The notes: a model not told the origin generated them from the sequence alone. Shown: positions 44,992 to 56,200, counted from the stretch's first letter. The stretch is 64,000 nucleotides of DNA from Panacibacter microcysteis (GCF_015831355.1 NZ_JADWYR010000002.1:248001-312000); one strand, 5' to 3'. Made by a program: numbers and translations.

Positions 44992-47900
44992 ATGACAGAG
45001 TATAAAACCATAGCAGAATCAAACAATTTTATAGTACTAGATAAGTACACTAAATATGCTGTTTTAAACGAAGCACCTGCTGTTTATCAAACAGAGGCAG
45101 CACTGGAAAAGGAATTTATTCAAGACCTAGTCAACCAAGGTTATGAATATCCAAAAAACCTAAATACGCTTGAAGCGATGTTAGCGAATGTAAGAATGCA
45201 ATTGCAATCGCTTAATTACATGGAATTTTCTGATGCAGAATGGTCTCGTTTTGTGGAAGAATATTTGGATAAGCCAAGCGATAACCTTGTTGAGAAAACC
45301 AGAAAAATACATGACAACTATATTTACGATTTTGTTTTTGATGATGGGCATATCCAAAACATTTACTTGGTTGACAAAAAGAATATCACACGAAATAAAA
45401 TACAAGTAATTTCTCAATTTGAGCAGAAAGGCACTCATGCCAATCGTTATGATGTAACCATTTTAGTAAACGGTTTGCCATTAGTTCAGGTTGAATTAAA
45501 AAAACGAGGAGTTGCTATTCGTGAAGCATTTAATCAAGTTCATAGATACTCAAAAGAAAGTTTTAACAGTAAAAATTCATTATTTAAATACATTCAGATT
45601 TTTGTCATTTCAAACGGTACAGACAGCCGATATTTTGCCAACACGGTTGAGCGAAACAAAAACAGTTTTGACTTTACCATGAATTGGGCAAAGGCAGACA
45701 ATACGCTCATTAAAGACCTGAAAGATTTTACGACAACATTTTTTGAAAAAAGAGTATTGTTAAATGTGTTGCTCACCTATTCGGTTTTTGACACAAGTGA
45801 TACTCTTTTAATTATGCGACCATATCAAATTGCAGCGACCGAAAGAATGTTGTGGAAAATTGAAAGTTCTTTTCAAACTAAAAATTGGTCGAAACCTGAG
45901 AGTGGCGGATATATTTGGCATACAACAGGTTCGGGTAAAACACTTACAAGTTTCAAAGCAGCACGGTTAGCTACGCAATTGGAGTTTATTGATAAAGTAT
46001 TTTTTGTAGTTGACCGTAAAGATTTAGACTATCAAACTATGAAGGAATATCAGCGATTCTCTCCTGATAGTGTGAATGGTTCAGAAAGTACAGCGGGTTT
46101 AAAACGAAATATTGAAAAGGACGACAACAAGATAATTGTAACTACAATACAAAAACTAAACAACCTCATGAAGACTGAGGGTGATTTAGCTATTTATCAA
46201 AAGCAAGTTGTTTTCATCTTTGACGAATGCCACCGTTCTCAGTTTGGTGAAGCACAAAAGAACCTAAATAAGAAGTTTAAAAAGTTCTATCAGTTTGGAT
46301 TTACAGGAACACCAATATTCGTTCAAAATGCTTTAGGTGCTGAAACTACGGCAAGTGTTTTCGGTCGTGAATTGCATTCATATGTAATTACCGATGCAAT
46401 TAGAGATGAAAAAGTACTGAAATTCAAAGTTGATTATAATGATGTTAGACCTCAGTTTAAGAGTATTGAAACTGAAATAGATGAGAAAAAATTAAGTGCA
46501 GCAGAAAACAAAAAAGCTTTACTTCATCCAGAACGTATCAAAGAAATATCTCAATACATTTTACAGAATTTCAGGATAAAAACCCACAGAAATCAAGGAA
46601 GCAACAAGGGCTTTAATGCCATGTTTGCCGTAAGCAGTGTTGATGCCGCCAAATGTTATTATGAAGAATTAAACACCCTTCAAAAAAACAGCGACAAGCC
46701 TTTAAAGATTGCTACAATCTTCTCTTTTGCCGCAAACGAAGAACAAAGTGCAATTGGTGAAATTGTTGACGAGACTTTTGAGCCTTCTGCAATGGATGTT
46801 ACAGCCAAAGAGTTTTTAACCAAAGCTATCAATGACTATAACGCAATGTTCAGAACCAGTTATGGTGTTGACAGTAATGAGTTTCAGAATTATTATCGTG
46901 ACCTTGCCAAACGTGTAAAGAACAAAGAGATTGACTTAATTATTGTAGTCGGAATGTTCTTAACTGGCTTTGATGCTCCAACACTCAATACATTGTTTGT
47001 TGACAAGAATTTGCGTTATCATGGTTTAATACAAGCTTTTTCAAGAACAAACCGAATTTATGATGCCACAAAAACGTTTGGCAATGTTGTTACATTCAGA
47101 GATTTAGAACAAGCAACCATTGATGCCATTACTCTGTTTGGAGATAGTAATACCAAGAATGTGGTTCTTGAAAAAAGCTACAAAGAATATTTAGAGGGCT
47201 TTACAGATATTGTTACTGGTGAAGCAAGAAGGGGTTACATTGAAGTGGTTAAAGAATTAAATGAGAGGTTCCCGAAGCCTGATGAAATTGTTACAGAAAA
47301 AGATAAGAAAGAGTTTGCCAAGCTATTTGGCGAATACTTGCGTATAGAAAACATACTGCAGAATTACGATGAGTTCAACCATCTAAAGGCGTTAAAAGAA
47401 ATAGATATAAACGATGCCGAAGCTGTTGAAGCATTTAAAGAGACATACTTTGTAACAGATGAAGACATTGCAGCAATGCAAAATATTGAATTGCTGAAAG
47501 AAAGAACTGTACAGGATTACCGTTCTACTTATAATGATATACGTGACTGGCTAAGACGTGAGAAATTTGGAAAGCAATCAGAAGAATCAACAATTGATTG
47601 GGATGATGTAGTGTTTGAAGTGGACTTATTAAAGTCGCAAGAAATAAACCTGGATTACATACTTGAATTGATTTTTGAGCATAACAAAAAGAAAAAAGAT
47701 AAAGCTACCCTGATTGAAGAAATACGACGGGTTATACGTGCAAGTGTGGGCAATAGGGCAAAAGAGACTTTGGTTGTCGATTTTATTAATGAGACAGACC
47801 TTGATAAACTGCAAGACAAAGCAAATGTTATTGACTCATTCTTTACATATGCTCAAACCAAACAGAAAGCGGAGGCAACAGAATTAATTAATGAAGAAAA

Positions 47901-48099
47901 CTTAAATGAAGAAGCTGCCAAGCGATATATAGCAACCTCTTTAAAACGTGAATATGCCAGTGAAAACGGAACAGAACTCAATGCACTTTTGCCGAAAATG
48001 AGTCCTTTGAACCCTAAGTATTTGACAAAAAAGAAGACTGTCTTCCAAAAACTTGTGTCGTTTGTTGAGAAGTTTAAGGGTGTTGGTGGACAGTTATAG
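44992..48099 (+). CDS. hsdR: Type I restriction-modification system, restriction/translocation subunit
   Basis: 1035 residues. N-terminal nuclease domain with [12 protein letters not shown] (E-x-K, about residue 165), then an SF2 DNA translocase: Walker [13 protein letters not shown] (about 306), DEAD-like [11 protein letters not shown] (about 410), FTGTPIF, and helicase motifs V and VI in [18 protein letters not shown] and [10 protein letters not shown] (about 660-690). A helical C-terminal domain binds the methylase core. It translocates and cleaves unmodified DNA. Starts 16 bases after prrC; fourth gene of the operon. No frameshift or missing motif seen. Confidence 0.96.
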   Translation: MTEYKTIAESNNFIVLDKYTKYAVLNEAPAVYQTEAALEKEFIQDLVNQGYEYPKNLNTLEAMLANVRMQLQSLNYMEFSDAEWSRFVEEYLDKPSDNLVEKTRKIHDNYIYDFVFDDGHIQNIYLVDKKNITRNKIQVISQFEQKGTHANRYDVTILVNGLPLVQVELKKRGVAIREAFNQVHRYSKESFNSKNSLFKYIQIFVISNGTDSRYFANTVERNKNSFDFTMNWAKADNTLIKDLKDFTTTFFEKRVLLNVLLTYSVFDTSDTLLIMRPYQIAATERMLWKIESSFQTKNWSKPESGGYIWHTTGSGKTLTSFKAARLATQLEFIDKVFFVVDRKDLDYQTMKEYQRFSPDSVNGSESTAGLKRNIEKDDNKIIVTTIQKLNNLMKTEGDLAIYQKQVVFIFDECHRSQFGEAQKNLNKKFKKFYQFGFTGTPIFVQNALGAETTASVFGRELHSYVITDAIRDEKVLKFKVDYNDVRPQFKSIETEIDEKKLSAAENKKALLHPERIKEISQYILQNFRIKTHRNQGSNKGFNAMFAVSSVDAAKCYYEELNTLQKNSDKPLKIATIFSFAANEEQSAIGEIVDETFEPSAMDVTAKEFLTKAINDYNAMFRTSYGVDSNEFQNYYRDLAKRVKNKEIDLIIVVGMFLTGFDAPTLNTLFVDKNLRYHGLIQAFSRTNRIYDATKTFGNVVTFRDLEQATIDAITLFGDSNTKNVVLEKSYKEYLEGFTDIVTGEARRGYIEVVKELNERFPKPDEIVTEKDKKEFAKLFGEYLRIENILQNYDEFNHLKALKEIDINDAEAVEAFKETYFVTDEDIAAMQNIELLKERTVQDYRSTYNDIRDWLRREKFGKQSEESTIDWDDVVFEVDLLKSQEINLDYILELIFEHNKKKKDKATLIEEIRRVIRASVGNRAKETLVVDFINETDLDKLQDKANVIDSFFTYAQTKQKAEATELINEENLNEEAAKRYIATSLKREYASENGTELNALLPKMSPLNPKYLTKKKTVFQKLVSFVEKFKGVGGQL

Positions 48100-48233
48100 C
48101 AAGGGCGTAAAACGTAATTAATCAAATGTTTATTGATGATAGTTATGCAGGCAAAAATTAATAATAAGGTTAACAAACTGATTGATATAAATAGTGAAAT
48201 AAAATAGGATTAAAATTGCTTTAAGCATACTAA

Positions 48234-48302
48234 CTGGCCGAAGAGATTGTAGAAAACATAGAAAGTGCATTGGAAAATTTCAAGACCATATTGGGCAACT
48301 GA
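48234..48302 (+). pseudogene. Probable C-terminal remnant of a type I HsdM
   Basis: A 22-codon fragment directly after a TAA, reading LAEEIVENIESALENFK and ending in a stop at 48300-48302. This is the pattern of the extreme C-terminus of many HsdM proteins (A/E-x-E-I-x-x-x-L-x-x-A-L-x-x-F). The upstream part is lost. Very short, so identity is tentative. Confidence 0.4.
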
Positions 48303-48345
48303 AGAAATAGTTATCAAACACACCCTTTATAAAACGAACCAGCTT

Positions 48346-49707
48346 ATGATTGACAATAACACGCAACAGCAGTTAAAGAATATCTGGAATGATTATTTAA
48401 AAACGGAAAACCGCGTAGTAGATACAAAAGGTAGACCATACGATGATATTGACAAGAGCCGTAAGAAAGCAATTATTGAGATCAGGCAGATGATTGATGC
48501 TTTTTTGCAGGGAAGATTGGAGCTACGCGATTTTAAAACCAATCTAGACAGCTATAATAAGCAACACAACTATTGGGGGTTTACTGCTGCCAAAGGTCAG
48601 ATGTTCTTTAATCTTTTAACGAGATCAAGTGCAGGAGATATGCCTAACCTGGTAAACCTGTTAAAGAAAGTGTTGGCTGAACCCGATTCGCTGGAAGATG
48701 CACTGCAAAAAATGACATTGATCTTTAACTATGCAGGCGCATACAAACAAACTGCAACAGACAAAAGGCTGGTGGCAAACCCAATGTCGTCAGCATACTT
48801 TCTTTCTTATTTCTGGCAGATACATAACCCGGAAAAGTGGCCGGTAATGTATAGTTCTATCATCATTTCTTTTGAAAAGCTAGGTATATGGCAGTCACAT
48901 GCCACTTCTTACGATAACTATCGTTTTTTCTATGGGTTAAATGAAGAAATTAAAAGGATTATATCCCAACATGCCGGCCAGCCTGTTACCAACTGGGACA
49001 TTGAGCATGCATTGTGGTATTTTGCAGGTACGGTGACGGTAAATTCGAAACAGCTTAAGCCCAAACGAATGCGTACTGCGCAGGCAGAACAGACTGTTAT
49101 CGAAGAGCCTGTTTTGGTGGAAGCACCGGCATTGGAAGCCGGGTTTGCGTTAAGTGATTATCTTATTCCAAGAATTGCAAGACTTGTGGAGTTGGGAGCG
49201 TCTGCCGATAAATCTGGTTCAGCAAAAGGTCATGAGTTCGAAAGAATGGTTGGCGAAACATTTGCGCAGCTAGATTTTGACGTGGAAACATTGGGGCAGG
49301 GAATGGGCAGAGAGCCAGACGCTATACTTAAATATCCGGCAGAGCATATAGCCTTCATTGTGGATGCGAAAGCTTATACAAATGGTTATGCGTTGGGAAC
49401 AGACGACAGGGCAATAAGGGAGTATATCAATTACTATTGTCCACGGCTAAAGGCTGCGGGTTATACCAGGATAGGGTTTATCATTGTTTCCAACGCTTTC
49501 AGATCTGACATGAAAGAGTTTGTGAATGAAATAACATGGACAACCGATGTAAAGCGTTTTTTATTGTTAACATCAGAAGCATTGCTTCACCTCGTAGCAT
49601 ATAAAACAAAAGATAAAATTCCAGTTACACAGATTGTGGAAAAGCTAATTTCATTTGATAAGATTATTACAAAAGAGATGATCATAGAAGAGTTTGGCGA
49701 TTATTAG
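48346..49707 (+). CDS. Protein with FokI-like cleavage domain and novel N-terminal region
   Basis: 453 residues from ATG 48346; an upstream in-frame ATG (48265) would overlap the HsdM remnant. The C-terminal part (about 290-453) matches the cleavage domain of FokI: GHEFERMVGETF, then D325 in REPDAIL and D340-A-K342 in FIVDAKAYTNGY, and later GYTRIGFIIVSNAFR. FokI uses D450, D467 and K469 in the same arrangement. The N-terminal 250 residues (WNDYLKTENRVVDTKGRPYD, YWGFTAAKGQMFFNLL) are not a FokI recognition domain and I do not recognise them; they may sense or bind DNA. Separate from the hsd operon (about 250 bases), probable stand-alone defence nuclease. Confidence 0.82.
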   Translation: MIDNNTQQQLKNIWNDYLKTENRVVDTKGRPYDDIDKSRKKAIIEIRQMIDAFLQGRLELRDFKTNLDSYNKQHNYWGFTAAKGQMFFNLLTRSSAGDMPNLVNLLKKVLAEPDSLEDALQKMTLIFNYAGAYKQTATDKRLVANPMSSAYFLSYFWQIHNPEKWPVMYSSIIISFEKLGIWQSHATSYDNYRFFYGLNEEIKRIISQHAGQPVTNWDIEHALWYFAGTVTVNSKQLKPKRMRTAQAEQTVIEEPVLVEAPALEAGFALSDYLIPRIARLVELGASADKSGSAKGHEFERMVGETFAQLDFDVETLGQGMGREPDAILKYPAEHIAFIVDAKAYTNGYALGTDDRAIREYINYYCPRLKAAGYTRIGFIIVSNAFRSDMKEFVNEITWTTDVKRFLLLTSEALLHLVAYKTKDKIPVTQIVEKLISFDKIITKEMIIEEFGDY

Positions 49708-49777
49708 TCTGGCTAATGACTCTTGTTGACAGGTAATAAAATTGAACTAAGTTTCCCCTTAATGTAATCCTTATTGA

Positions 49778-50869
49778 ATGAGTAGAGTTTTTACGTTTAT
49801 TGTTTTATTGTGTTTCTTTTCAGGTGCACGTGCAAATGATAATAAGGATATCACTGAAATAGAGCAGTTGGTAAGTGCATGGAATAACAACCACAACACA
49901 AAAAACATTGAAGCATTTAAATTACAGTATGCGCCAACATTGTATTTCTATGGTAAATATGCAGATGTAAAACAGTGTTTAAAAAGCAAACAAAAGTTTC
50001 TTCGAAATTCATATTCCCAGCAAATTGTTACTCCTGTCAGCATTACGAAATTTTCTTCGGGTGCAATCAAATGCAGTTTTACAAAATCGGTAACGTATAA
50101 ACAAACTACCAAAGAATATCCTGCCTATATCGTTCTAGAACGGAGAGGCAATAAATACTTAATAATTGGTGAAAGTGATTTATTAACCGACCAGAATTTA
50201 CATGCAGGGATGGAACTTGGAACGGAGATACAGGAGAAAGATGACTTAGCCCAGTCTCACGCTTTCGTTTACGTGATAGTTATTTCTTCAGCTACTTTTT
50301 TCGTGCTGATGTATGTAAAAAGAAAACGTAACTACAAACGTGTTACGAATTCATTTGTACCATATGCAAACAGGAACAATGCAGAAACAAAACCTTTAAA
50401 TACAGCGGTTACAGATCATAAAGAGAAAGGCGATGCTTTTGAAAAATGGGTAATAGAAAGGTTTAATAGCAAATATTTCAAAATCAAAGAATGGCGCAGC
50501 GATAAATATCATGCAGGCTTGTATGCAGCGTCTAACATGATGCCTGATTTGGTATTAGAACTGAAAAGTAATGGCGTAGTTACAGCTTTTGCTGTTGAAT
50601 GTAAATGGCGTTCTGCCTATTTTCAGAACACTATTGAACTGGCCAAAGAATATCAACTCAAAAATTATAAAGAGTATGCATTAAAAAACAGCCTACCGGT
50701 TTTTATAATCTTAGGTGTAGGCGGTCAACCTGCTGATCCTTCTTCAATTTTTATTATTCCGGTTGAGGAATTAGACACCAATGTGCTTACGAAAAATGAA
50801 TTGAGCAGTTACTTCAAAAAAAGTAAAGGCACCTTTTACTTTAATGCTGAAAGTAAGATGTTGTCATGA
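49778..50869 (+). CDS. Membrane-anchored PD-(D/E)XK protein with extracytoplasmic domain
   Basis: 363 residues. Signal-like N-terminus (1-19), an NTF2/SnoaL-like extracytoplasmic region (about 22-145; EIEQLVSAWNNNHNTKNIEA), one membrane helix (about 162-180) followed by KRKRNYKR, so the rest is cytoplasmic by the positive-inside rule. The C-terminal half carries a PD-(D/E)XK pattern: E222 in GDAFEKWVIERF, D257 in MMPDLVLEL and E274-C-K276 in FAVECKWRS. A nuclease on the cytoplasmic side tied to an outside domain is unusual and suggests a sensor-effector role (inference). Catalytic residues look intact. Confidence 0.72.
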   Translation: MSRVFTFIVLLCFFSGARANDNKDITEIEQLVSAWNNNHNTKNIEAFKLQYAPTLYFYGKYADVKQCLKSKQKFLRNSYSQQIVTPVSITKFSSGAIKCSFTKSVTYKQTTKEYPAYIVLERRGNKYLIIGESDLLTDQNLHAGMELGTEIQEKDDLAQSHAFVYVIVISSATFFVLMYVKRKRNYKRVTNSFVPYANRNNAETKPLNTAVTDHKEKGDAFEKWVIERFNSKYFKIKEWRSDKYHAGLYAASNMMPDLVLELKSNGVVTAFAVECKWRSAYFQNTIELAKEYQLKNYKEYALKNSLPVFIILGVGGQPADPSSIFIIPVEELDTNVLTKNELSSYFKKSKGTFYFNAESKMLS

Positions 50870-50904
50870 GTAACCACACCCCCCAGCTCCCCAAACAACC
50901 AACC

Positions 50905-50936
50905 GCACAAGTGAGTGACACAACAGGCGATGCCAT
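50905..50936 (+). repeat. Intergenic repeat family, copy 14 (class A core)
   Basis: Core 50905-50924 starts GCAC instead of GTAC. The whole 32 bases are the exact reverse complement of 37667-37698 (copy 13). Right boundary of the AT-rich defence island. Confidence 0.92.
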
Positions 50937-51044
50937 AAAAAACGACTGCCGGTTACATATACTTCATTAACCACACCACATTGGCACGGCGCAATTTTTT
51001 TCCGGCAGGTAATTTGGATTAAGATAGGGCAACACAACTGCCTT

Positions 51045-52334
51045 ATGAAAGCAATGGCGCTGAATACGCATTCCCGTTTAAGATACGTTACCTTTTTTTA
51101 CCTGTACCTTATGCAGGGCATTCCATCGGGGTTTGCGCTTACGGCGATTGCCAATTACCTCGTGGGCAAACATGTAGCGCCGCAAACCGTGGGTACTTTT
51201 ATTGCCATTGTTGGTATTCCATGGATCATACAGTTTATCTGGGGTCCGCTCATCGACCGCTATCAATATTCCGTCATTGGTCACCGCAAACAATGGGTGG
51301 TGCTTACGCAATGTATGGCCACGGTGGCATCGCTGGGGCTGCTGTATGTGTCGGTGCCCGAGCAGCAGATCGGGCTTATGACAGCCGCTTTTTTTGTGCA
51401 TAGCCTTTTCGCGTCTGTGCAGGATGCAAGCGTTGATGCCATCGCCATATCGGTGGTACCGGTGGCAGAGCGTGGGCGTGTAAATGCTTTTATGCGCGGT
51501 GGTTACCTGGTAGGTATTTCACTGGGAGCAGCGGGCTTATCTGCTGTGCTGCATACGTACGGTTTTCATACGGCGGTATTATTGCAAACCGCTACACTGC
51601 TGGTGTTTACCGTGTGCACCTTTTTTACCAAACTGGATGAAGACGACCGGCTGATGCCGGCTTTCTTCCACCGCAATCAAGCACCACCCAAACCCGCAGG
51701 TAAGAATCCGCCGGCGAAATATTTATTCAGGAAACTGTTCAGGGGTATACTACGCAAAGAAAGCCTGCAGCAGTTTGGCGTAATAGCAGGCGTGTATGTT
51801 TGTTTCAGCATTTTCATACGGTCTTATACTTATCATATCATCCATGTGCTGGGCTGGGCAGATCAGTCAGTGTCTGTGCTGCAGGGTAGCTGGGGCAGCC
51901 TGCTGACGTTCGTGGTAATCATTGGCGGCGGTGCTGTGTCTGACCGTATCGGCGCAAAGAAGTTACAGCAAAGGGTAATGTGGGGCGTGGCAGTGTTCCT
52001 CTTGTTGCTCAACGGCCTATCCGCGTGGTGGGGCACACATGCGCTTACCAGTGCCGGGCTGGTGTTGTGGAATTTTGCCGACCCGTTGTTCAGTGTGGCA
52101 TCATTCCCCGTGCTCATGTCTATGTGCGACCATGAAGTGGAGGGCTCGCAGTTTACGGCTTATATGGCCATCATCAATTTTTGCGATGTGGCGGGCTCTT
52201 ATGTTACAGGCTGGGCACTCACCATTTTTCCTGCACCGGCAATTGGTTTTACCTGTGGTGTGGTCATGTTATTACTCATTACAGGTTTTCGCAGGTTGCG
52301 TACCGTTAATCATCTACCGGTAAAGCAGGTATAA
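51045..52334 (+). CDS. MFS transporter, AmpG-like
   Basis: 429 residues with twelve predicted helices. The N-terminal YLYLMQGIPSGFALTAIANYL and IQFIWGPLIDRYQY are the AmpG-type MFS signature, with the helix 2-3 loop DRYQYSVIGHRKQWV. AmpG imports anhydromuropeptides for murein recycling; Bacteroidetes homologues have varied or unknown substrates. GC-richer codon use than the island to its left. Followed after 53 bases by a DUF3606 gene. Confidence 0.85.
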   Translation: MKAMALNTHSRLRYVTFFYLYLMQGIPSGFALTAIANYLVGKHVAPQTVGTFIAIVGIPWIIQFIWGPLIDRYQYSVIGHRKQWVVLTQCMATVASLGLLYVSVPEQQIGLMTAAFFVHSLFASVQDASVDAIAISVVPVAERGRVNAFMRGGYLVGISLGAAGLSAVLHTYGFHTAVLLQTATLLVFTVCTFFTKLDEDDRLMPAFFHRNQAPPKPAGKNPPAKYLFRKLFRGILRKESLQQFGVIAGVYVCFSIFIRSYTYHIIHVLGWADQSVSVLQGSWGSLLTFVVIIGGGAVSDRIGAKKLQQRVMWGVAVFLLLLNGLSAWWGTHALTSAGLVLWNFADPLFSVASFPVLMSMCDHEVEGSQFTAYMAIINFCDVAGSYVTGWALTIFPAPAIGFTCGVVMLLLITGFRRLRTVNHLPVKQV

Positions 52335-52387
52335 ACTGCAAACAATAACAGGCACAGTATGTGTACGAACAGAATTAAAGCACGATT

Positions 52388-52573
52388 ATGTCAGACAATA
52401 AAGAGCAGACAAACCAGCAGGACAGGATCCGCGTAGATGCAAATGATTCCTCAGAAGTGGAATATCTTCACCAGCAATACCCGTCTTTAACGCACCGGCA
52501 GGTGCTCGATGCCATCAGGGCAGCAGGGCCTTTGCGTAAAGATATTGTGGCCTACCTTGATAAACAGCAATAG
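52388..52573 (+). CDS. DUF3606 family small protein
   Basis: 61 residues. The core DRIRVDANDSSEVEYLHQQY and the HTH-like LTHRQVLDAIRAAG are characteristic of DUF3606, small cytoplasmic proteins with an unknown function. Its stop and the next ATG are adjacent (52573/52574), so the pair is translated together. Confidence 0.85.
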   Translation: MSDNKEQTNQQDRIRVDANDSSEVEYLHQQYPSLTHRQVLDAIRAAGPLRKDIVAYLDKQQ

Positions 52574-52978
52574 ATGCCTTATTCCGTTTCTTATACTGAA
52601 AGCGTGCAAAAAGCAGAGCAGGCTATTCACGCACAAAATTTTAAAGCAGCAGTTGATATCTACACTGCGCTAATGAAGCGCAGGCCTTCTGATGAACACA
52701 ATTACAGCAGGCTTATGATGATCTTCCGCAAATTAAAGCAGCCACGCAAAGAGCTGCAGGTAATTAATGAAGGTATAAAGTCTGTGTCTGCTGCATACCA
52801 CAGCCAGGGCCAGCAACAGTTTGGTAACAACGCCACGGTAAAACGCATCAGCAATGCGCTGCTCAAATCGCTGGGCATGAAAGATCAAAAAGGCCGTTTT
52901 GTTTTTGAACCTTCCGTGGTGGAGCGCTGGAAAAAGCGAAAAGCGCTGGTGCTGAAAAGAATGAAGAAAGCCAAATAA
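52574..52978 (+). CDS. Small TPR-like cytoplasmic protein
   Basis: 134 residues, highly basic C-terminus (RWKKRKALVLKRMKKAK). Residues 10-60 (KAEQAIHAQNFKAAVDIYTA, NYSRLMMIFRKLKQ) look like one or two tetratricopeptide helices. No defined function; members of such small families accompany DUF3606 genes. Starts immediately at the DUF3606 stop. Confidence 0.7.
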   Translation: MPYSVSYTESVQKAEQAIHAQNFKAAVDIYTALMKRRPSDEHNYSRLMMIFRKLKQPRKELQVINEGIKSVSAAYHSQGQQQFGNNATVKRISNALLKSLGMKDQKGRFVFEPSVVERWKKRKALVLKRMKKAK

Positions 52979-53285
52979 TGTTGTAACGCCTGCGGGTAAA
53001 ATGTACAGCGCATCAATTCATGCCCTGGTAGGGTTATGTTGTACCGGCTGCATTGCTACTATCACCTCCTGTTGTGTCACTCACTTGTACGGCAGCAGGT
53101 ATGTCGGCACAGTGCGGTTACGCTGCTGTAATCTAAAACTTCCGGCTCTTCGGCTATCTTCAATGCGTATCATGCTTTTGTTTACAAAAGCCTATTGAAA
53201 ACCTAAACTATCTTTACATTTTTATCATCAACATCATTTTTACTTTAATTTGTCCTTATTCGCGCATAAAAAATGATGCTACTGT
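52979..53285. other. 307-bp gap with repeat copy 15
   Basis: Holds repeat copy 15 and an AT-rich leader of the ASPIC/VCBS gene. An ORF at 53001-53198 runs through the repeat and is rejected. Confidence 0.6.
53071..53090 (-). repeat. Intergenic repeat family, copy 15 (class A core)
   Basis: Exact class A core on the minus strand. The GGCGATGCC extension is replaced by ATCACCTCC. The preceding TACCGGCTGCATTGC resembles the distal tail of other copies. Confidence 0.88.
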
Positions 53286-56200
53286 ATGAAATGCAAACCA
53301 GCTTTTCCTGCTGCCTGTATTATAATGTCTCTTATTTTTATTAGCTGTAACAATGCCGGCAATCCCGGGCTTTTTACCAGTTTACCTTCCACAGAAAGCG
53401 GTATCACCTTCACCAATACCATTGATGAAACAACCTTACCCGGCGATGCACTCAATGAGTTTGCGTATATGGGTGGCGGTGTTGGTGTGCTCGATGTAAA
53501 CAACGATGGGCTGAAAGATCTTTTCTTTGGCGGCAACCAGGTAAGCAGCAAACTCTACCTCAACAAGGGCAACAATCATTTTGAAGATATAACGCAAGCC
53601 GCCGGTGTGGCCACCACAGACTGGATCACCGGTGTAAGCGTGGCCGATATCAATGCAGACGGCTACGATGATGTATACCTCTGCACTTATGGCAAAACCC
53701 TGGGTACAAGATCGGCAAACCTGTTATTCATCAACCGGCATAATAATACCTTCACGCAGGAGGCCGCCACCTATGGCCTGGCTGATACCAGCTATTCCAC
53801 ACAGGCTGTCTTTTTCGATTACGACAAAGATGGCGACCTGGACATGTATCTTTCCAATTACCTGCTCAATGCATCCTACTCCGCCAATAACCTTTACCCG
53901 AAAGACCTCAGCGGCAGGTCAAAGGCCAATGACCGGCTGTATAAGAACACTGGTGTTCAAAATGGTCACCCTTATTTTGAAGACGTTACTTTGCAGGCAG
54001 GCATAAAAGACGATGGTTACGGGCTGGGTGTATCAGTATGCGATTTTAACATGGACGGCTACCCGGATGTGCTGGTTTGCGGTGATTTTATTTCCAACGA
54101 CAACCTGTGGCTCAATAACAGGAACGGCACGTTTACAGACGTGCTGAATGTTGCCACCAGGCACCAGAGTTACAGCAGCATGGGCTGCGATGCAGCAGAC
54201 ATCAATAATGACGGCCTCTTCGATTTTGCTTCGGTAGATATGATGCCCGAAGACAATGAACGAAAAAAACAAACTTTTTCTTTCATGAATTATGAGCGCT
54301 ACCAGCAGGAGAGAAGGCTTGGCTATGCGCCGGAGTTTATGCGCAATATGCTGCAACTCAACAATGGCAATACTTTCCGTGGTGATACCGCATTGCCTTT
54401 CTTCAGCGAGATTGGTCAACTGGCCGGCATCAGTGAAACAGACTGGAGCTGGAGCATTCTGTTTGCCGATTTCAACAATGATGGTTTCAAAGATGCACAC
54501 ATCACCAATGGTATTGGCAGGGATTTTATCAATGCAGATTTCATTTCATTCAGCCAGACTGCTGTTGGTAACTCCGATGCAGAAAGAAGAAAAGTATTAC
54601 GCGATAAACTGGTTGCGCTAAAACATGTGGAGTTATCCAATTACCTGTACATCAACAATGGCGATTATACATTTAACGACCGTACAGATTCATCGGGGCT
54701 CAGCGAAAATGCTATGTCAAACGGCGCGGTATATGCAGACCTTGATAATGACAATGACCTCGACCTGGTGGTCAACAATATCAACAAGCCGGCATTTGTG
54801 CTCATCAACAATGCAAACAGCAGCAAAGCGCCGAAAGCTGGCCACAGCATTGCTTTTGAGCTAAAAGGTGACAGCCTTAATACCCGTGGTTTCGGCGCCA
54901 AAGTTTTTGTATATGCCAATGGCACGGCACAGGTGCAGGAGCAATATCCCGTGCGTGGTTACCTTTCCACCGTAGATACCAGGATGCTTTTTGGAACAGG
55001 AACAAATACTACTCTTGATTCCGTGGTGGTAGTGTGGGCCAATAACCATACACAGGTGCTCCGGAATTGCGTGGCAGATACCTTGTACACGCTCAGGCAG
55101 CAGGATGCTGTTGCGCAATGGCAACCGGCTTCACTTCGTCAGCAGGCTACATTGTTTACAGATATGACGGCTGCAGTAAATGCCGGGTACCGGCATGCAG
55201 ATGTGGAATACAACGATTATGCTGAGCAGCGTTTATTGCCGCAAAAATATTCTCAGCTCGGCCCATTGATGGCTGAAGGCGATGTGAACAACGACGGTCT
55301 TACAGACTTTTATACAGGGGCGGCCTTCAATACGCAGGCAAAGCTTTTTATACAGCAACGCAACGGCAGTTTTACGGGCAAAGATTTTGTGCCTGCTTCA
55401 AAATTTACAGAAGATGCTGCTGCAGCATTCTTCGATGCTGATAAGGATGGCGACCAGGATTTGCTGATAACGTATGGGGATATGCGCTACGCTGATACTT
55501 CCATGTTTTACCACCCGCAATTATACCTCAACGATGGTAAAGGCAACTTTTCGTTAAGCGCCAATGCCATAGCGCCTGCCGTAAAAACGATAGCCGGTTG
55601 TGTTGCCGTTGCCGACTACGATGCAGATGGCGATATTGATGTGTTTATTGGTGGCCGTGTATCAAAACAGTTTCCGTCATCGCCCGACAGTTACCTGCTG
55701 CAAAACAACCATGGCGTGTTTACAGATGTTACCGGCACGGTTTGCAGTGGTTTGTCAAAAGCAGGTATGGTTACCGGCGCACAATGGGCAGATATTGACA
55801 ATGATCAGCATCCCGATCTCGTGATAGCCGGCGAGTACATGCCTGTAAGGTTTTTCAAAAACAATGGTAAGCAATTGACCGAGATCACTGCCACAACGGG
55901 TTTGCAGCAGATGAACGGGTTGTGGCGCAGCCTGCTTGCCACCGACCTGGACAATGACGGCGATACAGATTTTATTGCCGGAAACCTTGGTCTCAATTGT
56001 AATTACCATACTTCCGCTACATACCCCATGATGTTGTATGCAAAAGATATCGATAACAACGGCAGCATAGACCCTGTCATGTTTTATTATATCAAAGATG
56101 GTGGTAAACGAACCTTGTATCCATCGGTTAGCAAAGACCAGCTAGCCGGCCAGGTGCCGGCAATTAAAAAGCAGTTCCTGCTGAATAAAGATTTTGCCAA

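Noticed and set aside
37667-50936. Terminal inverted repeats of a transposon carrying the defence island
   Set aside because: The same sequence family occurs at 16 other sites with no transposase in the window, so it cannot be claimed as a transposon end; kept only as a possible recombination site.
53001-53198. 65-residue frame before the ASPIC/VCBS gene
   Set aside because: It runs through repeat copy 15 and shows no protein-family sequence.
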